Shown: positions 47,806 to 61,465 of the stretch, piece after piece | Numbering within the stretch: position 1 is the stretch's first letter | How the letters are laid out: each line of letters opens with the position of its first letter | Assembly: GCF_949987515.2 (NCBI RefSeq) | Contig: NC_082693.1 | Coordinates: forward strand, 21,510,994-21,574,993 | DNA length: 64,000 nucleotides | From: Delphinus delphis | Lineage: Eukaryota; Chordata; Mammalia; Artiodactyla; Delphinidae | Reading direction: 5' to 3' | The notes under the pieces: generated by a model | What the model saw: only the letters and a program-made list of their open reading frames with translations | The model's database searches: none | What the model was told of the DNA's origin: nothing | Made by a program: the position numbers and the translations under genes

Positions 47806-49260
47806 GGCCTGAGGTGTGCTCCTGGGGTTGTCACCGGCAGGAGTCTAGGGTTCTAACAGCCACCTTCTCCCTTCAGCCCCCAAGGGGATCCCCCAGCCAA
47901 GACTTTCACCTCCCTTAGTAAGGCCCCTTCTCCAGGCTTTGGGAGCCATCCCCAGAGGCTGTTTCGAGGAGTTGCTGAGAAGTGAAGAAAGTGGTGAGAG
48001 GGGCCATTCTTGATCCCATTCTAGTTGTGGAGTGGTGTTCCTGACCTTTGAGTGGGAATTCTGGGTGTATTTCCCCACAGATAGACGCATGGATAGACGT
48101 TGTGGTTAGCCCACTGGATAAAGCTGCCCAATGTCTTGGAATCTGCTATTCTATCTTCATCTGTTAAGCTGATATTTATTGTACACTGTGAGGAGCGTTA
48201 GGGATTCAATATGGAACCTTGTCTTCAACAACCTTAGACTCTAATGGATCATAATTTCTTAAAGAAGGGAGATCACTGAGGAAGCTGAGTAGTTATCCTA
48301 AAGCCTTCACATATTCCAGAGGCAGTACTCAGATACCTCCTCTTTGGTGCATTTGAGAATCCCTTACAGCTATGCTTCTCAAGAATGCACTTTAGAAATC
48401 ATTCCAGAAGGTGTAGTCAGTGACCTCAGTCTATGGGTAAGCCTTGTCCTCCTGTAATCAAAACATCCCTGAATGGAAAGATGGGCAAGGAAAATACTAT
48501 CTGACCCACTCCCATAAGCTGTCGAGACCATCGTTACCCTCCCCCAATTTGCCCTGACTTCCCGATGTTGGTGGGAACGCCCCCTTACCCACCCCCTCCA
48601 AGCATATACAACTTTATATGCTCTTGATCTGCTCTGTCTCTGATTCTGCCATCTCCCATGACATATTGTGATCTTCTCTTCTCATAGCTTAGTGCTTGAA
48701 CTTTCCCTCTTTGGTATTTGAATCTAAACTTTGCCTTGTGGCTTTTAAACTGGTTTGCCTTCTTGGTGTTTCACCTCCTCTGTAGTCTCCTGTAAGAAGC
48801 TCCTTCTCTATCCCAGTCACTCAGCCCTCACCCTGACCCTAGCTGCGTGGTCATTTCCCTAGCAGCCTCCTTTTAGAGGGAGATTTGGACAGAACTTGGC
48901 TTAACTGACTTCCTCTGCTCTAGAAGAGGCTGGCGCAGCTTTGAAAAAGATGATAAGCCATTACAATGGCCCTTAGCATCCAGCCAAAGGGCACATCTTC
49001 TTCACCATCATACTGTTGACTTCCTTACTTCTTCTTTGGCCTCAGTGCTTCGATCTGGAAAGGAGCCCTGATAGGGCTGGCCACGTGGGGCAGCCTGATG
49101 CCCACACCCCTCCCAGCTACGTGGACTGTATGGCAAATTTAGCAAAATTGCTTGACCTTAAAGCCAAAAACTTGGTGGTCATTTTTGAGCCCTTCATCTC
49201 CCTTCTTCCTCCCATCCAGTTAATAATAATGTCCTCTAGATACCACTTCTTAAATGTATA

Positions 49261-49884
49261 TTAAATCCATCCTATTTTTTCCATCCTCACTGCCTATACC
49301 CTAGACCAAGCCCCCATAATTTCTCACCCCCAGTACTGCGAGAACTTCTTAACCTCCTTTAACCCTTGAACAGTTGGGGTTTAGTAGGGAAAACAGAAAC
49401 CATTCTAGATATTTCAAGTGGGAGGGATTTAACAGAGGGGATTAGAAGCATTCGTAACCTTTGGATACGTAAGCTAAGGCAATCAAGGTTGCGAAAACCA
49501 GCTACTAACTTTAAGGAAATCTTGCCAGCCAGATATTTTAGGGTAACCTGAATGCCATTGAGCTCAGCCGCCTGCCTTGCTGAAGAGGCTGAGTTTCAGG
49601 AGCTTGCCTGGAAGCCAGTGTGAACCTCACATCTGCACGCAGCCGCTGACACCGCTGGAGGAACGTGGTGTGTCTCCTCCACTTTCCACCTCTTGCACAA
49701 GGGCCTCTCATTGGCATCATCTGAACTCCCCTGTGGGCAAGGGAGAGTGCAAAATGTCATTCCCAACTTCCCACCTGTGATGAGAGCCCATGGAGAAGGC
49801 AGTGGATCTGGGGTGGAGTTGACAACAGACATCTCACACCCATATCCACTGTGTAGGCATGCCTTCTCCCTCCACCACACCTAA
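49261..49884. repeat. Possible L2 start interrupted by an unassigned repeat
   Basis: TCCATCCTCACTGCCTATAC and ATTTCTCACCCCCAGTACTG at 49270-49340 look like L2 body. From about 49365, AGGGAAAACAGAAACCATTC onward looks like another dispersed repeat before L2-like sequence resumes at 49885. Both calls are tentative. Confidence 0.3.
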
Positions 49885-50245
49885 TTCAATTCCACACTGT
49901 GACCGGAGCCATCTTTCTGTCCATGTCATTCCCTTCATCAAAACCATTTGTTTCCCATTTCCATCAGGTTAAAATAATAAAAACTCTGAGTGGCCTGAGA
50001 GACACTTGCCTTTATACATCCTCTGTGTCATCTCTCATTTCTCTGCCTCTTTTCTATACTCCAGCATGCCTACTTCCTTTCAATTTTTCTTTTTTTAATG
50101 TACCCTGAACTTTCAGGTCCTTCACTAAGTTGTCCCAACTTCCCAACTGATTGGAATGCTTTTCCCCACGTCCCCAACTCCCTTCAACTCTCTTCCTCTT
50201 ACTCATCCTTCAGGTGTCACCTGAACTGAAGCCTTGTTCCAGTAA
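49885..50245 (+). mobile_element. L2 LINE body fragment
   Basis: The order of blocks follows late L2 ORF2: CACACTGTGACCGGAGCCAT, AGTGGCCTGAGAGACACTTG, TGGAATGCTTTTCCCC, and CATCCTTCAGGTGTCACCTG. The ORF is fully degraded. Confidence 0.6.
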
Positions 50246-51624
50246 CAGGCTTGAAGGACAAGTCATCACCCAGCTACATAGCATCTGAAGGGTCCTCATA
50301 GGTGCAGGAGGTGGAAAATGTAGTCTTGGTTCCTACCCTCCCATCCTCCTGCTGGGACTTCCCCATACTGGTGCGGCTCTGATGGGCTGGGGCACCCTCA
50401 CTGCGCTTGGGGTGCTGCATATTTCTTTCTTGGCCTCACCAGGCACGTGAAGATCAGGAAGTAGGTAGCATAGAGGATTGAAAGGTGCTCCTGAGATAGT
50501 GGGAACCCCAGGAGCCTGGCAGGGTCTTTAGTGGAGTGGTGGGCAGTTCTGCTGTGGTGTAGGGCCCATGCCTCTGGAATGGCTGTTGTCACTGTGCCAG
50601 GATGGACATGTTCTGTGCCCAGAAGGCAGTAAACTCTGCCAGTGCGCTCCCTACAAGTCTTGGTAAGTTGGCGTTTCTGACTCACAGAATTTTACTTCCT
50701 TTTACAGTGTGCATGGGCAAGGCAGAGACGTCAGGGGCTGGAACTAGCCCAGCTGAATTCCACAGGTGCTCTAGAGACCGTGGGCTGGTGAAGTGACATC
50801 CAGGGCACGGCTCTGCGAGACCAGAGGTGGGGAGGGGGTGCAAAGTTTGGCATGGCAGGCTGTGTTTACAGGTCTGCTGGGCTCAGTGGATCACAGGACG
50901 GCGTCCTGGGGCAGTGCCAGAGAGCTCCGTTACCAGGAGTACAGAAAGAGACAATCGCCGGGCCAGGATGAAGGAGTCGAGCCTCAGACTGTGGAACAAA
51001 GTGGGAGGGTGGGGAGCCAGTGAAGCAAACCCATCAGAATGCCAAACTGCTAGGCACAGAGGAGACAAGAAGTGAGGGGTCAGTGCAGACAAAAGACAGC
51101 TGGAGCAAGTCACGGGAGGCAGGACCCCGGTCGGCATAAGATGCTGCTGATGCAGCGGGATTCTCCCTGGGGTGGTCAGTCATGCGCCCGAGAGTCTGGA
51201 AATAGGGGCAGGACCACTTCCACCCTCACATCCCCAAACCAACTTTGCATTTACTCACACTTGCAGAAACACAGAGGTCCCTTTTCCCTAATTATGTATT
51301 CAGACAGACAGCATGGATTTTCCTGCTCACGAGGTTGCAAAATAAAGACTACACCCATCAAACACAGCCCAGGGATGGCGAGATGTCAGCAGGCCTGGGC
51401 CTGAGCTCACACCTGCTCAACAGTCCTGCATTGTCCTTGGTGATCCAGCCCATAAACTTCTGAGCCTACTGTGATTTGGGATAGTAATGCTAATGATTTT
51501 TCTGGGATCTGTGGTGTTTTAATATTTTAGAAATTCTGCCTCAGACATACTGAGAGTAATGAAATAGACACATCACATATTTCTCTCCTGGTTCATATTA
51601 TTTCATATTCCTGCTTACGGTGGC
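50246..51624. other. Intergenic, no gene seen
   Basis: Moderately GC-rich unique DNA. Open frames up to 110 codons show no known domain. Confidence 0.5.
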
Positions 51625-51845
51625 AGAGTGATGTGGGCTCTGGCTTTAAGACCAAGGAGACCTGCCTTCACATGTTGTTTTCCCCTGACTAGCTGACCTT
51701 GGGCAAGTTATTAATGCGGCAGTTTTCTCAAATGTAGCGCAGAGGTACCGATGCCTACCTCTGCCTGGCTTTTGTGCAGGCTGGTGACAATGTATTCAGA
51801 ACCCCTACAGCATGGTAGGTGAGCAGTAAATGGTAGCTATTATTG
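51625..51845 (+). mobile_element. MIR SINE, nearly full length
   Basis: GGCAGAGTGATGTGGGCTCT, GACTAGCTGACCTTGGGCAA and GGTAGGTGAGCAGTAAATGG cover the tRNA-related head, core and 3' end of MIR. Confidence 0.75.
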
Positions 51846-52299
51846 TCCTCTTTTAGCTGCCTGGTTAAAATTATGGGTATCATAGAGTATGGTTTGAAAA
51901 TAATTGCTAGATTAAGTAAAATATTTTAAGTTCAAGAGGTAAACCTATTGCTTTCAATTATCTTTCCTTTCCTAATAGGTGAATAACAATAAAATAGAGG
52001 GCCAGACCTGTCACTGTGATTTTCCATTAATGAGATGTAGTTTTATTTCATGGACTGGTTGAAAATAGGCAATACCGGCCACAACCTTATGATTTCAGAG
52101 TGCTCTTCTGAGAGGTCACACAGCTCCATATTTGTGCACGCACGTGGGGAGATGCTGTCAGCCCACGCTTTGTCATAAATTAAAGTCTTGTTCAGGTCTT
52201 AAATGAATGACATGCCTAAATTCAGTTTCAAGTTCTGTTCTCCGGCCATGGAAGATACAGTGACTGATTTCTTTTTTATGCCATCGACCCTGATAATAG

Positions 52300-52510
52300 T
52301 AGCAAGCACTTCTGTAGCAGTGATTTGGTGCCGTGCTCTGTTTCAGTGTTTTACAAATATTAATTCATTTAATTGCTTAACAATCCTTTGAGATGGGAAC
52401 TGTGATGATGCCATTCAGAAAGGGGGGAAGCTGAGGCACACGATGCAGCAATTTGCCCACGTCACACAGCTAGTAAACGGCAGAGCCAGGGTTCCACAGT
52501 CAGCGCCCAC
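52300..52510 (-). mobile_element. MIR SINE relic
   Basis: Antisense MIR: TTCATTTAATTGCTTAACAA, GAAGCTGAGGCACACGATGC, CACACAGCTAGTAAACGGCA and GAGCCAGGGTTCCAC. Confidence 0.72.
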
Positions 52511-52604
52511 AGTCTCTTGTTTTACAGCCTCTCCGCACAGCGGCCTCCCCAATATCCAGAGGAAAATGGAATATTTCTATTCACCATCCATGACTTTTGT
52601 TTAG

Positions 52605-52870
52605 AGAAGAGAGGTTCACGGTGCCAGAAGGAACATGGGCTTTGGAGTCTGAAACTCTGGGCAGAAGGTCAAACTTTGCCACCCCTTGTTTGCCTGCCCG
52701 TGAAAGGCAACGCATCGAACTTCTGCAAACCCCAGCGTCCTCCCTGTTTACAAAGTGGAGATATTATATACCTATTGTGAGTGTGACTAATATTATGTCT
52801 ACCACATAATAGATGTGTAATTATGTGTAACATAATTATGTCTACCACATAGGAGATGCCCAAGAAGTAT
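52605..52870 (+). mobile_element. MIR SINE relic with internal local repeat
   Basis: GGCTTTGGAGTCTGAAACTC and GTTTACAAAGTGGAGATATT fit MIR. The 3' part repeats ATTATGTCTACCACATA twice, at about 52791 and 52836. Confidence 0.6.
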
Positions 52871-53337
52871 GTCCCGACCTTGTTTACTTAATATCTAAAT
52901 ATATCCAAATATGCAATTATTGGTGGTTTCTTTTCTCCTGAAAGTTAAATTCTTGACTTCTTTTAACTTTTCAGCTTAAAAGTCTAGGGTAAAATTGGAT
53001 CACTCAGTTAATAATGCAGAGCATCTATGTGGAAAGCATCTTCCACGTCGGTGCTGTTCAGCAGAACTTCGTGTGATGATGGAAATGTTCTGTCACCTGT
53101 GCTGCCCTGTATGGTGGCCCCTGGCCTCATGTGGCGATTGAGCTTTTGAAATGTGGTTAGTGTAACTAAGGCACTGATTTTTCAATTTTATTTCATTTTA
53201 ACAAATCTAAATTTGAGTTTAAATAGCCAGATGTGGTTAGTGGGTATTGTATTGCCTAGTGAAAGTGTAGATGCTTTAATCAGGTCCAAATAGTTGATCA
53301 GCAGATAATTCTTTTAAGAAAGCCAAGTAAGTTTCTT

Positions 53338-53517
53338 GTTTTTAATTTGAATTTTATTTTATTTTTTATACAGCAGGTTCTTATTAGTTATCCATTCTAT
53401 ACCTGTTGGTGAATATACGTCAATCCCAGTCTCCCAGTTCATCCCACCACCACCACCCCACCCCACCTACTTTCCCCCCTGGTGTCCATACGTTTGTTCT
53501 CTACATCTGTTTCTCGA
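53338..53517 (-). mobile_element. 5'-truncated L1 3' UTR fragment
   Basis: Antisense L1 3' UTR (ATACAGCAGGTTCTTATTAG, then GGTGTCCATACGTTTGTTCT). The 15-bp duplication CCAAGTAAGTTTCTT / CCAAATAAGTTTCTT lies at 53323-53337 and 53518-53532. Confidence 0.85.
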
Positions 53518-54575
53518 CCAAATAAGTTTCTTAACCTGTTCTTTTTCTACGGTGTCTAAGACCTCTGTGTAGGAAAGAAAAAATATCAATTATCAAGCAC
53601 AAATTCAGGCAAATAAACAGAAGATATAGCCCTCAGCCTCTAGGTTTTATGATATTTGACAGATCCATTTTAATTTTACTGGAACTCAAATGACATAACT
53701 TATCAACATTTTGATCACGAATTTGCTATGAATATTTTAGTCACTTCCCATAAATAGATAGTAATATAATAATTTTAATACTGCAAACACTACCATATGC
53801 CTATTGGGTCTGTATGTAAGCAGTGGTATGTTGGTAAAGGATTAACTGGTTCTCTAGGGAAAATGTGTGCATACAAAATGTTTGTGTGTATGCGTATAGT
53901 TTATTGTACATTTTACTGTTATGAAGGATATGAAGCAAAGACTATTCCTTTAAACTCCATGTAGCCAATTGATTCTCACTGAATGCTTTTATTGATTTTT
54001 GCCAAACTCTTCATCCCTTGTCAACCTTTGGTTGTAATTAATTCACAAGTGTAATTCCTACATGAATGTTTGTTGATTTTTTATTTGTTATGTTATGAGT
54101 TGCTATGTAAATGTTATATCATTATGTTCACGAGTAAGGTGAAAGTGAAACAATGAAGACATTTGTTAGAACCTCACTCACTCATATCCGTGATATGAGC
54201 AACTTCTTTACTAAACCAGATAATTTTCACATTCTGGAAAAATATTTCCTGAAATTTTTGTGCTATTCACAATATGATGCCTATAGACATGACACAATTT
54301 TAGGTTCAGTCTGAATGATTAACATTTTCTCCTTCACTTTCTTGAGTCTAACAATTGACAAAATAATAACCCAAGCCCTAATTAGTAGCCCTTGCCAATT
54401 TCCACGGCATACACATTCCCACCACTAGCAATTTCAAGCTACCAATGCAACATCACTGAACGCAGAGTTGGGAAGTTACAATAGACATAATTAATCTCAA
54501 GAGCATAGAGAATAGTAAAATGTAGTAAAACAATCAGGAAGTGATGAGTTTTGAGTATTTATTACTTTCATTCTT

Positions 54576-54658
54576 TTTTTCCCCTTTTTTAAAAATTTAA
54601 AAATAATTTTATTTATTTTTTAACATCTTTATTGGAGTATAATTGCTTTACCATGATG
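54576..54658 (-). mobile_element. Extremely truncated L1 insertion
   Basis: Only about 40 bp of L1 3' end (ATCTTTATTGGAGTATAATT in antisense) plus a T/A-rich tail. It is bounded by a perfect 14-bp duplication TTACTTTCATTCTT at 54562-54575 and 54659-54672. Confidence 0.8.
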
Positions 54659-54859
54659 TTACTTTCATTCTTAATATGGTTTATTTAGTTATGTTTATAT
54701 AACCTAATTTCTAATAATGGCTAGCCCAGAATTTCTCTTGCGTTCATCAGCAGTCTATTGAGGGGCTGCTCTGTGCCGGGACTAAGTGCTAGGGCTATAA
54801 ATACGAGCAAGGCCTGCCCAGGATAGGCTCTTGCCCTCTTCTCTACCTATTTTTTCTCC

Positions 54860-55260
54860 CTGGATGATCTCATCTAGGCTCATGGCTTTAATATCGTCTT
54901 TATGTTGATGACTTCCAGATTTATGTTTCCACCTCCATGTTCAACTGCAAGCTCCAGACTCATAAATCCAGCTGCCTACTTGATGACTCCCCTTGGATAT
55001 CTTAAACTAGTTATCTTAAACTTGCCTATCTCAGCCTGAGACATCTTAATGTCCACCTTCTGCCCCAAATCCATCCACACTTCCTCTATTCGTCACAATT
55101 CTCAGTCAGTGACTCTACAGCACACAATTTAAGGCCCTTCACTTTCTTTCCTTTCTGTATCCAGTCCAACAGCAAGTCCTGTTTTTTTCTGTACCAAACT
55201 ATTTCCTGAATGTGGACAGTCTTCACCATCTTCAGTGCTGTCAGACTAGTCAGTTGCACT
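54860..55260 (+). mobile_element. L2 LINE ORF2 fragment
   Basis: GATGACTTCCAGATTTATGT, then AGCTGCCTACTTGATGACTC, CTTGGATATCTTAAACTAG, and CCAGTCCAACAGCAAGTCCT follow the L2 ORF2 order. Protein coding is lost. Confidence 0.6.
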
Positions 55261-55369
55261 CTCTCCCCTTGGGACTAGGAAGAGACTCTCATTTATCTTC
55301 TTGTTCCACTTTTTCCCTTATCTAACTTTACACACACTATGAAGAATTAACTCTTAAAAATATAACGCA

Positions 55370-55578
55370 GGGCTTCCCTGGTGGCGCAGTGGTTGAGAGC
55401 CCGCCTGCCGATGCGGCGGACGCGGGTTCGTGCCCCGGTCCGGGAGGATCCCACATGCCGCGGAGCGGCTGGGCCCGTGAGCCATGGCCGCTGAGCCTGC
55501 GCGTCCGGAGCCTGTGCTCCGCAACGGGAGAGACCACAGCAGTGAGAGGCCCGCGTACCGCAAAAAAAAAAAAAAAAA
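55370..55578 (+). mobile_element. CHR-type tRNA-derived SINE
   Basis: Complete young-type body starting GGGCTTCCCTGGTGGCGCAG and ending CGTACCGC plus A(18). I could not find a convincing flanking duplication. Confidence 0.93.
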
Positions 55579-55639
55579 GATGACTGGAGTGTATCATGTT
55601 GATACACTTGATCATTCTGAGTTCTCATGTAGTCATAAT

Positions 55640-55860
55640 AGAGAAGTATTTATTGAATGCTTATGGTCACAGACATTCTGTCAAGAACTTTAATACATAT
55701 GGTTTCATTTAATCTTCATGATAACCTATGGGGTTGTCGTTATTATTATTCCCATTTCACAGATGGAGGATAGGAATCCCAGAGAGGTTAAGTTCCCCAA
55801 GATCACACAGTCACTAAAAAGGCTAAGATTTAAAGCTGGAAAGCCTGTCTCTAGTGCCTT
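55640..55860 (-). mobile_element. MIR SINE relic
   Basis: Antisense MIR: TTTCATTTAATCTTCATGAT, TTCCCATTTCACAGATGGAG, and AGATCACACAGTCACTAAAA. Confidence 0.7.
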
Positions 55861-56807
55861 TCAGGTGACATTGTAGGAAATCCTTAGCCAAGGCAAGCAG
55901 GGTACAAGAGGGGCACTTCAGAGACCCGCCAAAGGATTTTGCTAATTTAATTGTCCATAACCATTTTGAATGGTTAGAAATAAAAACCTGATATATTTGC
56001 ATGTGAAACAAATAGTTGCATTTTTTGTTTTTTGGATGTACCTTAAAACAAAGACTTGCTGATTGAAACAAATACTAGAATAAGATCAATTCATTTAGTA
56101 AGAGATTTAGGATGCAGAATTTTGCCATGGTATACAAGAGCACAAAAATCACATCCTGGCCACCTTGCTCTAAGGCAGGAACAAGTGAATATAATGGAGT
56201 AAAAGACCCAAAGAGGTTTTAGAGCCCAAATTATGTGAGCTTTAAGAGAGATTGTTACTGCAGCCCTAGTAGTAATAGCCAGTCCTCCTGACTCTTTACT
56301 GTTTAACAGCAAGGTGGGGAATGGTCTTTGTTCCCACTGGCCTGTTAAAATTGTAACCTATAATGTATAAATTTTATCTCCCTCAGACTGTGAGCCTCTC
56401 ACGAACAGAGCTCAGTTTTCCCATTATTCTGTAACAAATACAAAACAAGAGCTAGCAATGAATAGGATACAACCTGTAGCAATTTTTGCAATATGAGGCA
56501 GGTATAAGCTCTAGGATGTAAGGGCTTTGCCATTTTTGTTTACCACTGACCTTCAAGGCAGATCTGGAACTCATTCTCACCTCTGTTGGGACCATTTCAA
56601 TTTAAGACGTGTAAGGGACATTTATGCTGTTAAATTGTGTCCCCCAGGAATGATTCTTTGATATCAGTTGATTTAGTCATCTGCATAATTTCTCAAAATA
56701 CAGATTCACATTAACTTTAGTAGTAATAGGAGCCCTCCACCCTCCACACATAACTATTAATTTTTTAAAACATGCAGACAGTGAGTTAAGGCAAACTTAC
56801 TGTTTGT
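55861..56807. other. Intergenic, no gene seen
   Basis: Unique AT-rich DNA between a MIR and the old L1. Nothing recognisable. Confidence 0.5.
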
Positions 56808-57314
56808 AAATTTTTAATAACAATTTTATTGAGATATAATCACATACTGTAAAATCCACCCATTTAAAGTACACAGTTACTTTTTAGTATATTCACAGAG
56901 TTGTGCAACCTTTACCATAACCAACTTTAGACCATTTTCATCACCCCAGAAAAGAAACCCCTTATCCATTATCAGTCACTCCCCATTTCCCCCCTCCTCT
57001 CTCCCTAGCCCTAATGCAGCCACCCATGGACTTTCTCTCTCCATGGATTTGCCTATCCTGGAAAACACACATAAATGGAAACATATAACATGTTGTCCTT
57101 TGCCACTGGCTTCTTTCACTTAACATAATGTTTTCAAGGTTCCTTGATGTTGTAGCATGTATAAATACTTCATTCCTTTTTATGGCTGAATAGCATTTCA
57201 TCAAATGGATATACCACATTTTATTTATCTATTTATCAGTTGATGGACATTTGGGCTATTTCCACTTTTGGCTATTATGAATCATCTGCTGTTAACATTC
57301 ACGTAAAAGTTTTC
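56808..57314 (-). mobile_element. Older L1 (3' part), left piece of a split element
   Basis: Antisense of an ancient mammalian L1 3' region, with TTTTATTGAGATATAATCAC near its left end. On the minus strand it encodes a degraded ORF2 C-terminus (YSAIKRNE). It stops where the younger L1 begins and resumes at 63485. Confidence 0.82.
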
Positions 57315-57665
57315 TTTTTTAAACAACTTTATTGGAGTATAGTTGCTTAACAATGTTGTGTTAATTTCTGCTGTAAAACAAAGTGAATCAGCTATACATG
57401 TACATATATCCCCATATCCCCTCCCTCTTGCGTATCTCTCCCACCCCTCTAGGTGGTCAAAAACACCGAGCTGATCACCCTGTGCAATGCAGCTGCTTCC
57501 CACTAGCTATCTATTTTACATGTGGTAGTGTACATATGTCAATGCTACTAGCTCATTTCGTCCCAGCTTACCCTTCTCCTTCCCCGTGTCCTCAAGTCCA
57601 TTCTTTAAGTCTGTGTCTTTATTCCTGTCCTACTCCTAAGTTCATCAGAACCTTTTTTTTTTTTT

Positions 57666-60600
57666 TTAGATTCCATATATATGGGTTAGCATACGGTATT
57701 TGTTTTTCTCTTTCTGACTTACTTCACTCTGTATGACAGATTCTAGGTCCATCCACTTCACTACAAATAACTGAATTTTGTTTCTTTTTATGGCTGAGTA
57801 ATATTCCATTGTATATATGTGCCACATCTTCTTTATCCATTCATCTGTCATTGGATGCTTAGGTTGCTTCCATTTCGTGGCTATTGTAAATAGAGCTGCA
57901 ATGAACATTGTGGTACATGACTCTTTTTGAATTATGGCTTTCTCAGGGTATATGCCCAGTAGTGGGATTGCTGGGTCATATGGTAGCTCTATTTTTAGTT
58001 TTTAAAGGAACCTCCATACTGTTCTCCATAGTGGCTGTATCAATTTACATTCCCACCAACAGTACAAGAGGGTTCCCATTCCTCCACACCGTCTCCAGCA
58101 TTTATTGTTTGTAGATTTTTTGATAATGGACATTCTGACTAGTGTGAGGTGATATCTCATTGTAGTTTTGATTTGCAATTCTCTAATGATTAGTGATGTT
58201 GAGCATTCTTTCATGTGTTTGTTGGCAATCTGTATATCTTCTTTGGAGAAATGTCTATTTAGGTCTTCTGCCCACTTTTGGATTGGGTTGTTTGTTTTTT
58301 TGATATTGAGCTGCATAAGCTGCTTGTAAATATTGGAGATTAATCCTTTGTCAGTTGCTTTATTTGCAATATTTCTCCCATTCTGAGGGTTGTCGTTTTG
58401 TCTTGTTTATGGTCTCCTTTGCTGTAGAAAAGCTTTTAAGTTTCATTAGGTCCCATTTGTTTATTTTTGTTTTTATTTCCATTTCTTTAGGAGATGGGTC
58501 AAAAAGGATCTTGCTTGGATTTATGTCATAGAGTGTTCTGCTTATGTTTTTCTCTAAGAGTTCTATAGTGTCCGGCCTTACACTTAAGCCTTTAATCCAT
58601 TTTGAGTTTATTTTTGTGTTTGGTGTTAAGAAATGTTCTAATTTCATTCTTTTACATGTAGCTGTCCAGTTTTTCCAGCACCACTTATTGAAGAGGCTCT
58701 TTTCTCCATTGTATATTCATGCCTCCTTTATCAAAGATGAGGTGATCAGATGTGGGTGGGTTTATCTCTGGGCTTTTTATCCTGTTCCATTGATCTATAT
58801 TTCTGTTTTTGTGCCAGTACCATACTGTCTTGATTACTGTAGCTTTGTAGTATCGTCTGAAGTCTGGGAGCCAGATTCCTCCAGCTCCACTTTTCTTTTG
58901 CAAGATTGCTTTGGCTATTAGGGGTCTTTTGTGTTTCTGTACAAATTGTGAAATTTTTCTTTCTAGTTCTGTGATAGTAGTTTGATAGGGATTGCATTGA
59001 ATCTGTAGATTGCTTTGGGTAGTATAGTCATTTTCACAATGTTGATTCTTCCAATCCAACAACATGGTATATCTCTCCATCTGTTTGTATCGTATTTAAT
59101 TTCATTTATAAGTGTCTTATAGTTTTCTGCATAGAGGTTTTTTGTCTCCTTCGGGAGGTTTATCCCTAGGTATTTTATTCTTTTTATTGCAATGGTAAAT
59201 GGGAGTGTTTCCTTAATTTCTCTTTCAGATTTTTCATCGTTAGTGTATAGGAATGCAAAGGATTTCTGTGCATTAATTTTGTATCCTGCTACTTTACCAA
59301 ATTCATTGATTAGCTCTAGTAGTTTTCTGGTAGTATCTTTAGAATTCTGTTTGTATAGTATCATATCATCTGCAAACAGTGACAGTTCTACTTCTTCTTT
59401 TCTGATTTGGCTTCCTTTTATTTCTTTTTCTTCTCTGATTGCCATGGCTAAAGCTTCCAGAACTATGTTGAATAATAGTGGTGAGAGGGGGCAACCTTGT
59501 CTTGTTCCTGATCTAAGAGGAAATGTTTCAGTTTTTCACCATTGAGAACAATATTGGCAGTGGGTTTGTCATATATGGCCTTTATTATGTTGAGGTAGGT
59601 TCCTTCTATACCGACTTTCTGTAGAGTTTTTATCATAAATGGGTGTTGAATTTTGTCAAAAGCTTTTTCTGCATCTATTGAGATGATCATATGGTTTTTC
59701 TCCTTCAGTTTGTTAATATGGCGTAACCCATTGGTTGATTTGAGCATATTGAAGAATCCTTGCATTCCTGGGATAAATCCCAGTTGATCATGGTGTATGA
59801 TCCTTTTAATGTGCTGTTGGATACTGTTTGCTAGGATTTTGTTGAGGATTTTTGCATCTATGTTCATCAGTGATATTGGCCTGTAGTTTTCTTTCTTTGT
59901 GACATCTTTGTCTGGTTTTGGTATCAGGGTGATGGTGGCCTCATAGAATGAGTTTGGGAGTGTTCCTCCCTCTGCTATATTTTGGAAGAGTTTGAGAAGG
60001 ATGGGTGTTAGCTCTTCTCTAAATGCTTGATAGAATTCACCTGTGAAGCCATCTGGTCCTGGGCTTTTGTTTGTTGGAAGATTTTTAATCACAGTTTCAA
60101 TTTCAGTGCTTGTGATTTGTCTGTTTATATTTTCTATTTCTTCCTGGTTCAGTCTTGGAAGGTTGTGCTTTTCTAAGAGTCTGTCCATTTCTTCCAGGTT
60201 GTCCATTTTATTGGCATATAGTTGCTTGTAGTAATCTCTCACGATCCTTTGTATTTCTGCAGTCAGGTGTTACTTCTCCTTTTTCATTTCTAATCCTGTT
60301 GATTTGAATCTTCTCCCTTTTTTTCTTGATGAGTCTGGCTAATGGTTTATCAATTTCGTTTATCTTCTCAAAGAACCTGCTTTCAGTTTTATTGATCTTT
60401 ACTATTGTTTCTTTCATTTCTTTTTCATTTATTTCTGATCTGATCTTTATGATCTCTTCTGCTAACTTTGGGGTTTTTTTTGTTGTTGTTCTTTCTCTAA
60501 TTGCTTTAGGTGTAAGATTAGGTGGTTTATTTGAGATTTTTCTTGTTTCTTGAGGTAGGATTGTATTGCTATAAACTTCCATCTTAGAGCTGCTTTTGCT

Positions 60601-61465
60601 GCATCCCATAGGTTTTGGATCATCGTGTTTTCATTGTCATTTGTTTGTAGGTATTTTTTGATTTCCTCTTTGATTTCTTCAGTGATCTCTTGGTTATTTA
60701 GTAGCATATTGTTTAGCCTCCAAGTGTTTGTATTTTTTATAGTTTTTTTCCTGTAATTGATATCTAGTCTCATAGTGTTTTGCACGGAAAAGATACTTGA
60801 TATGATTTTAATTGTCTTAAATTTACCAAAGCTTGATTTGTGACCCAACATATGATCTATCCACGAGAATGTTCCATGAGCACTTGAGAGGCAAGTATAT
60901 TCTATCGGTTTTGGTTGGAATGTCCTATAAATATCAATTAAGTCCATCTTGTCTAATGTGTCATTTGAAGCTTGTGTTTCCTTATTTATTTTCATTTTGG
61001 ATGAATGGTCCATTGGTGAAAGTGGGATGTTTATGTCCCCTACTATTATTTTGTTACTGTCGATTTCCCCTTTTTTGGCTGCTAGCATTTGCCTTATGTT
61101 TTAAGGTGCTACTACTTTGGGTGCATAAATATTACAGTTGTTATATCTTCTTCTTGGATTGATCCCTTGATCATTATGTAGTGTCCTTCTTTGTCTCTTG
61201 TAATACTCTTTATTTTAAAGTCTATTTTGTCTGATATGAGAATTGCTACTCCAGCTTTCTTTTGATTTCCATTTGCATGGATTATCTTTTTCCATCCCTT
61301 CACTTTCAGTCTGTATCTGTCCCTAGGTCTGAAGTTGTTCTCTTGCAGACAGCATTTATCTGAGTCTTGTTTTTATATCCTCTCAGCTAGTCTATGTCTT
61401 TTGTTTGGAGCATTTAATCCACTTACATTTAAGGTAATTATCCATATGTATGTTCCTATTACTAT
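57666..61465 (-). pseudogene. L1 ORF2 (endonuclease and reverse transcriptase), multiply disrupted
   Basis: Recognisable on the minus strand in at least nine frame-shifted blocks. Endonuclease remnants are at about 61300-60750 ([26 protein letters not shown]). The reverse transcriptase lies at about 60240-58960, with [33 protein letters not shown] and the catalytic-type FADDMILY at about 59370. The C-terminal region ends at 57666 with ATKWKQPKHPMTDEWIKKMW. The 5' limit is approximate. Confidence 0.88.

Larger units (their letters stand above)
45631..49260. other. Intergenic, no gene seen
   Basis: Contains the unassigned repeat at 46.6 kb and a MIR at 47.6 kb. No exon with a recognisable product is visible. 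Confidence 0.6.
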
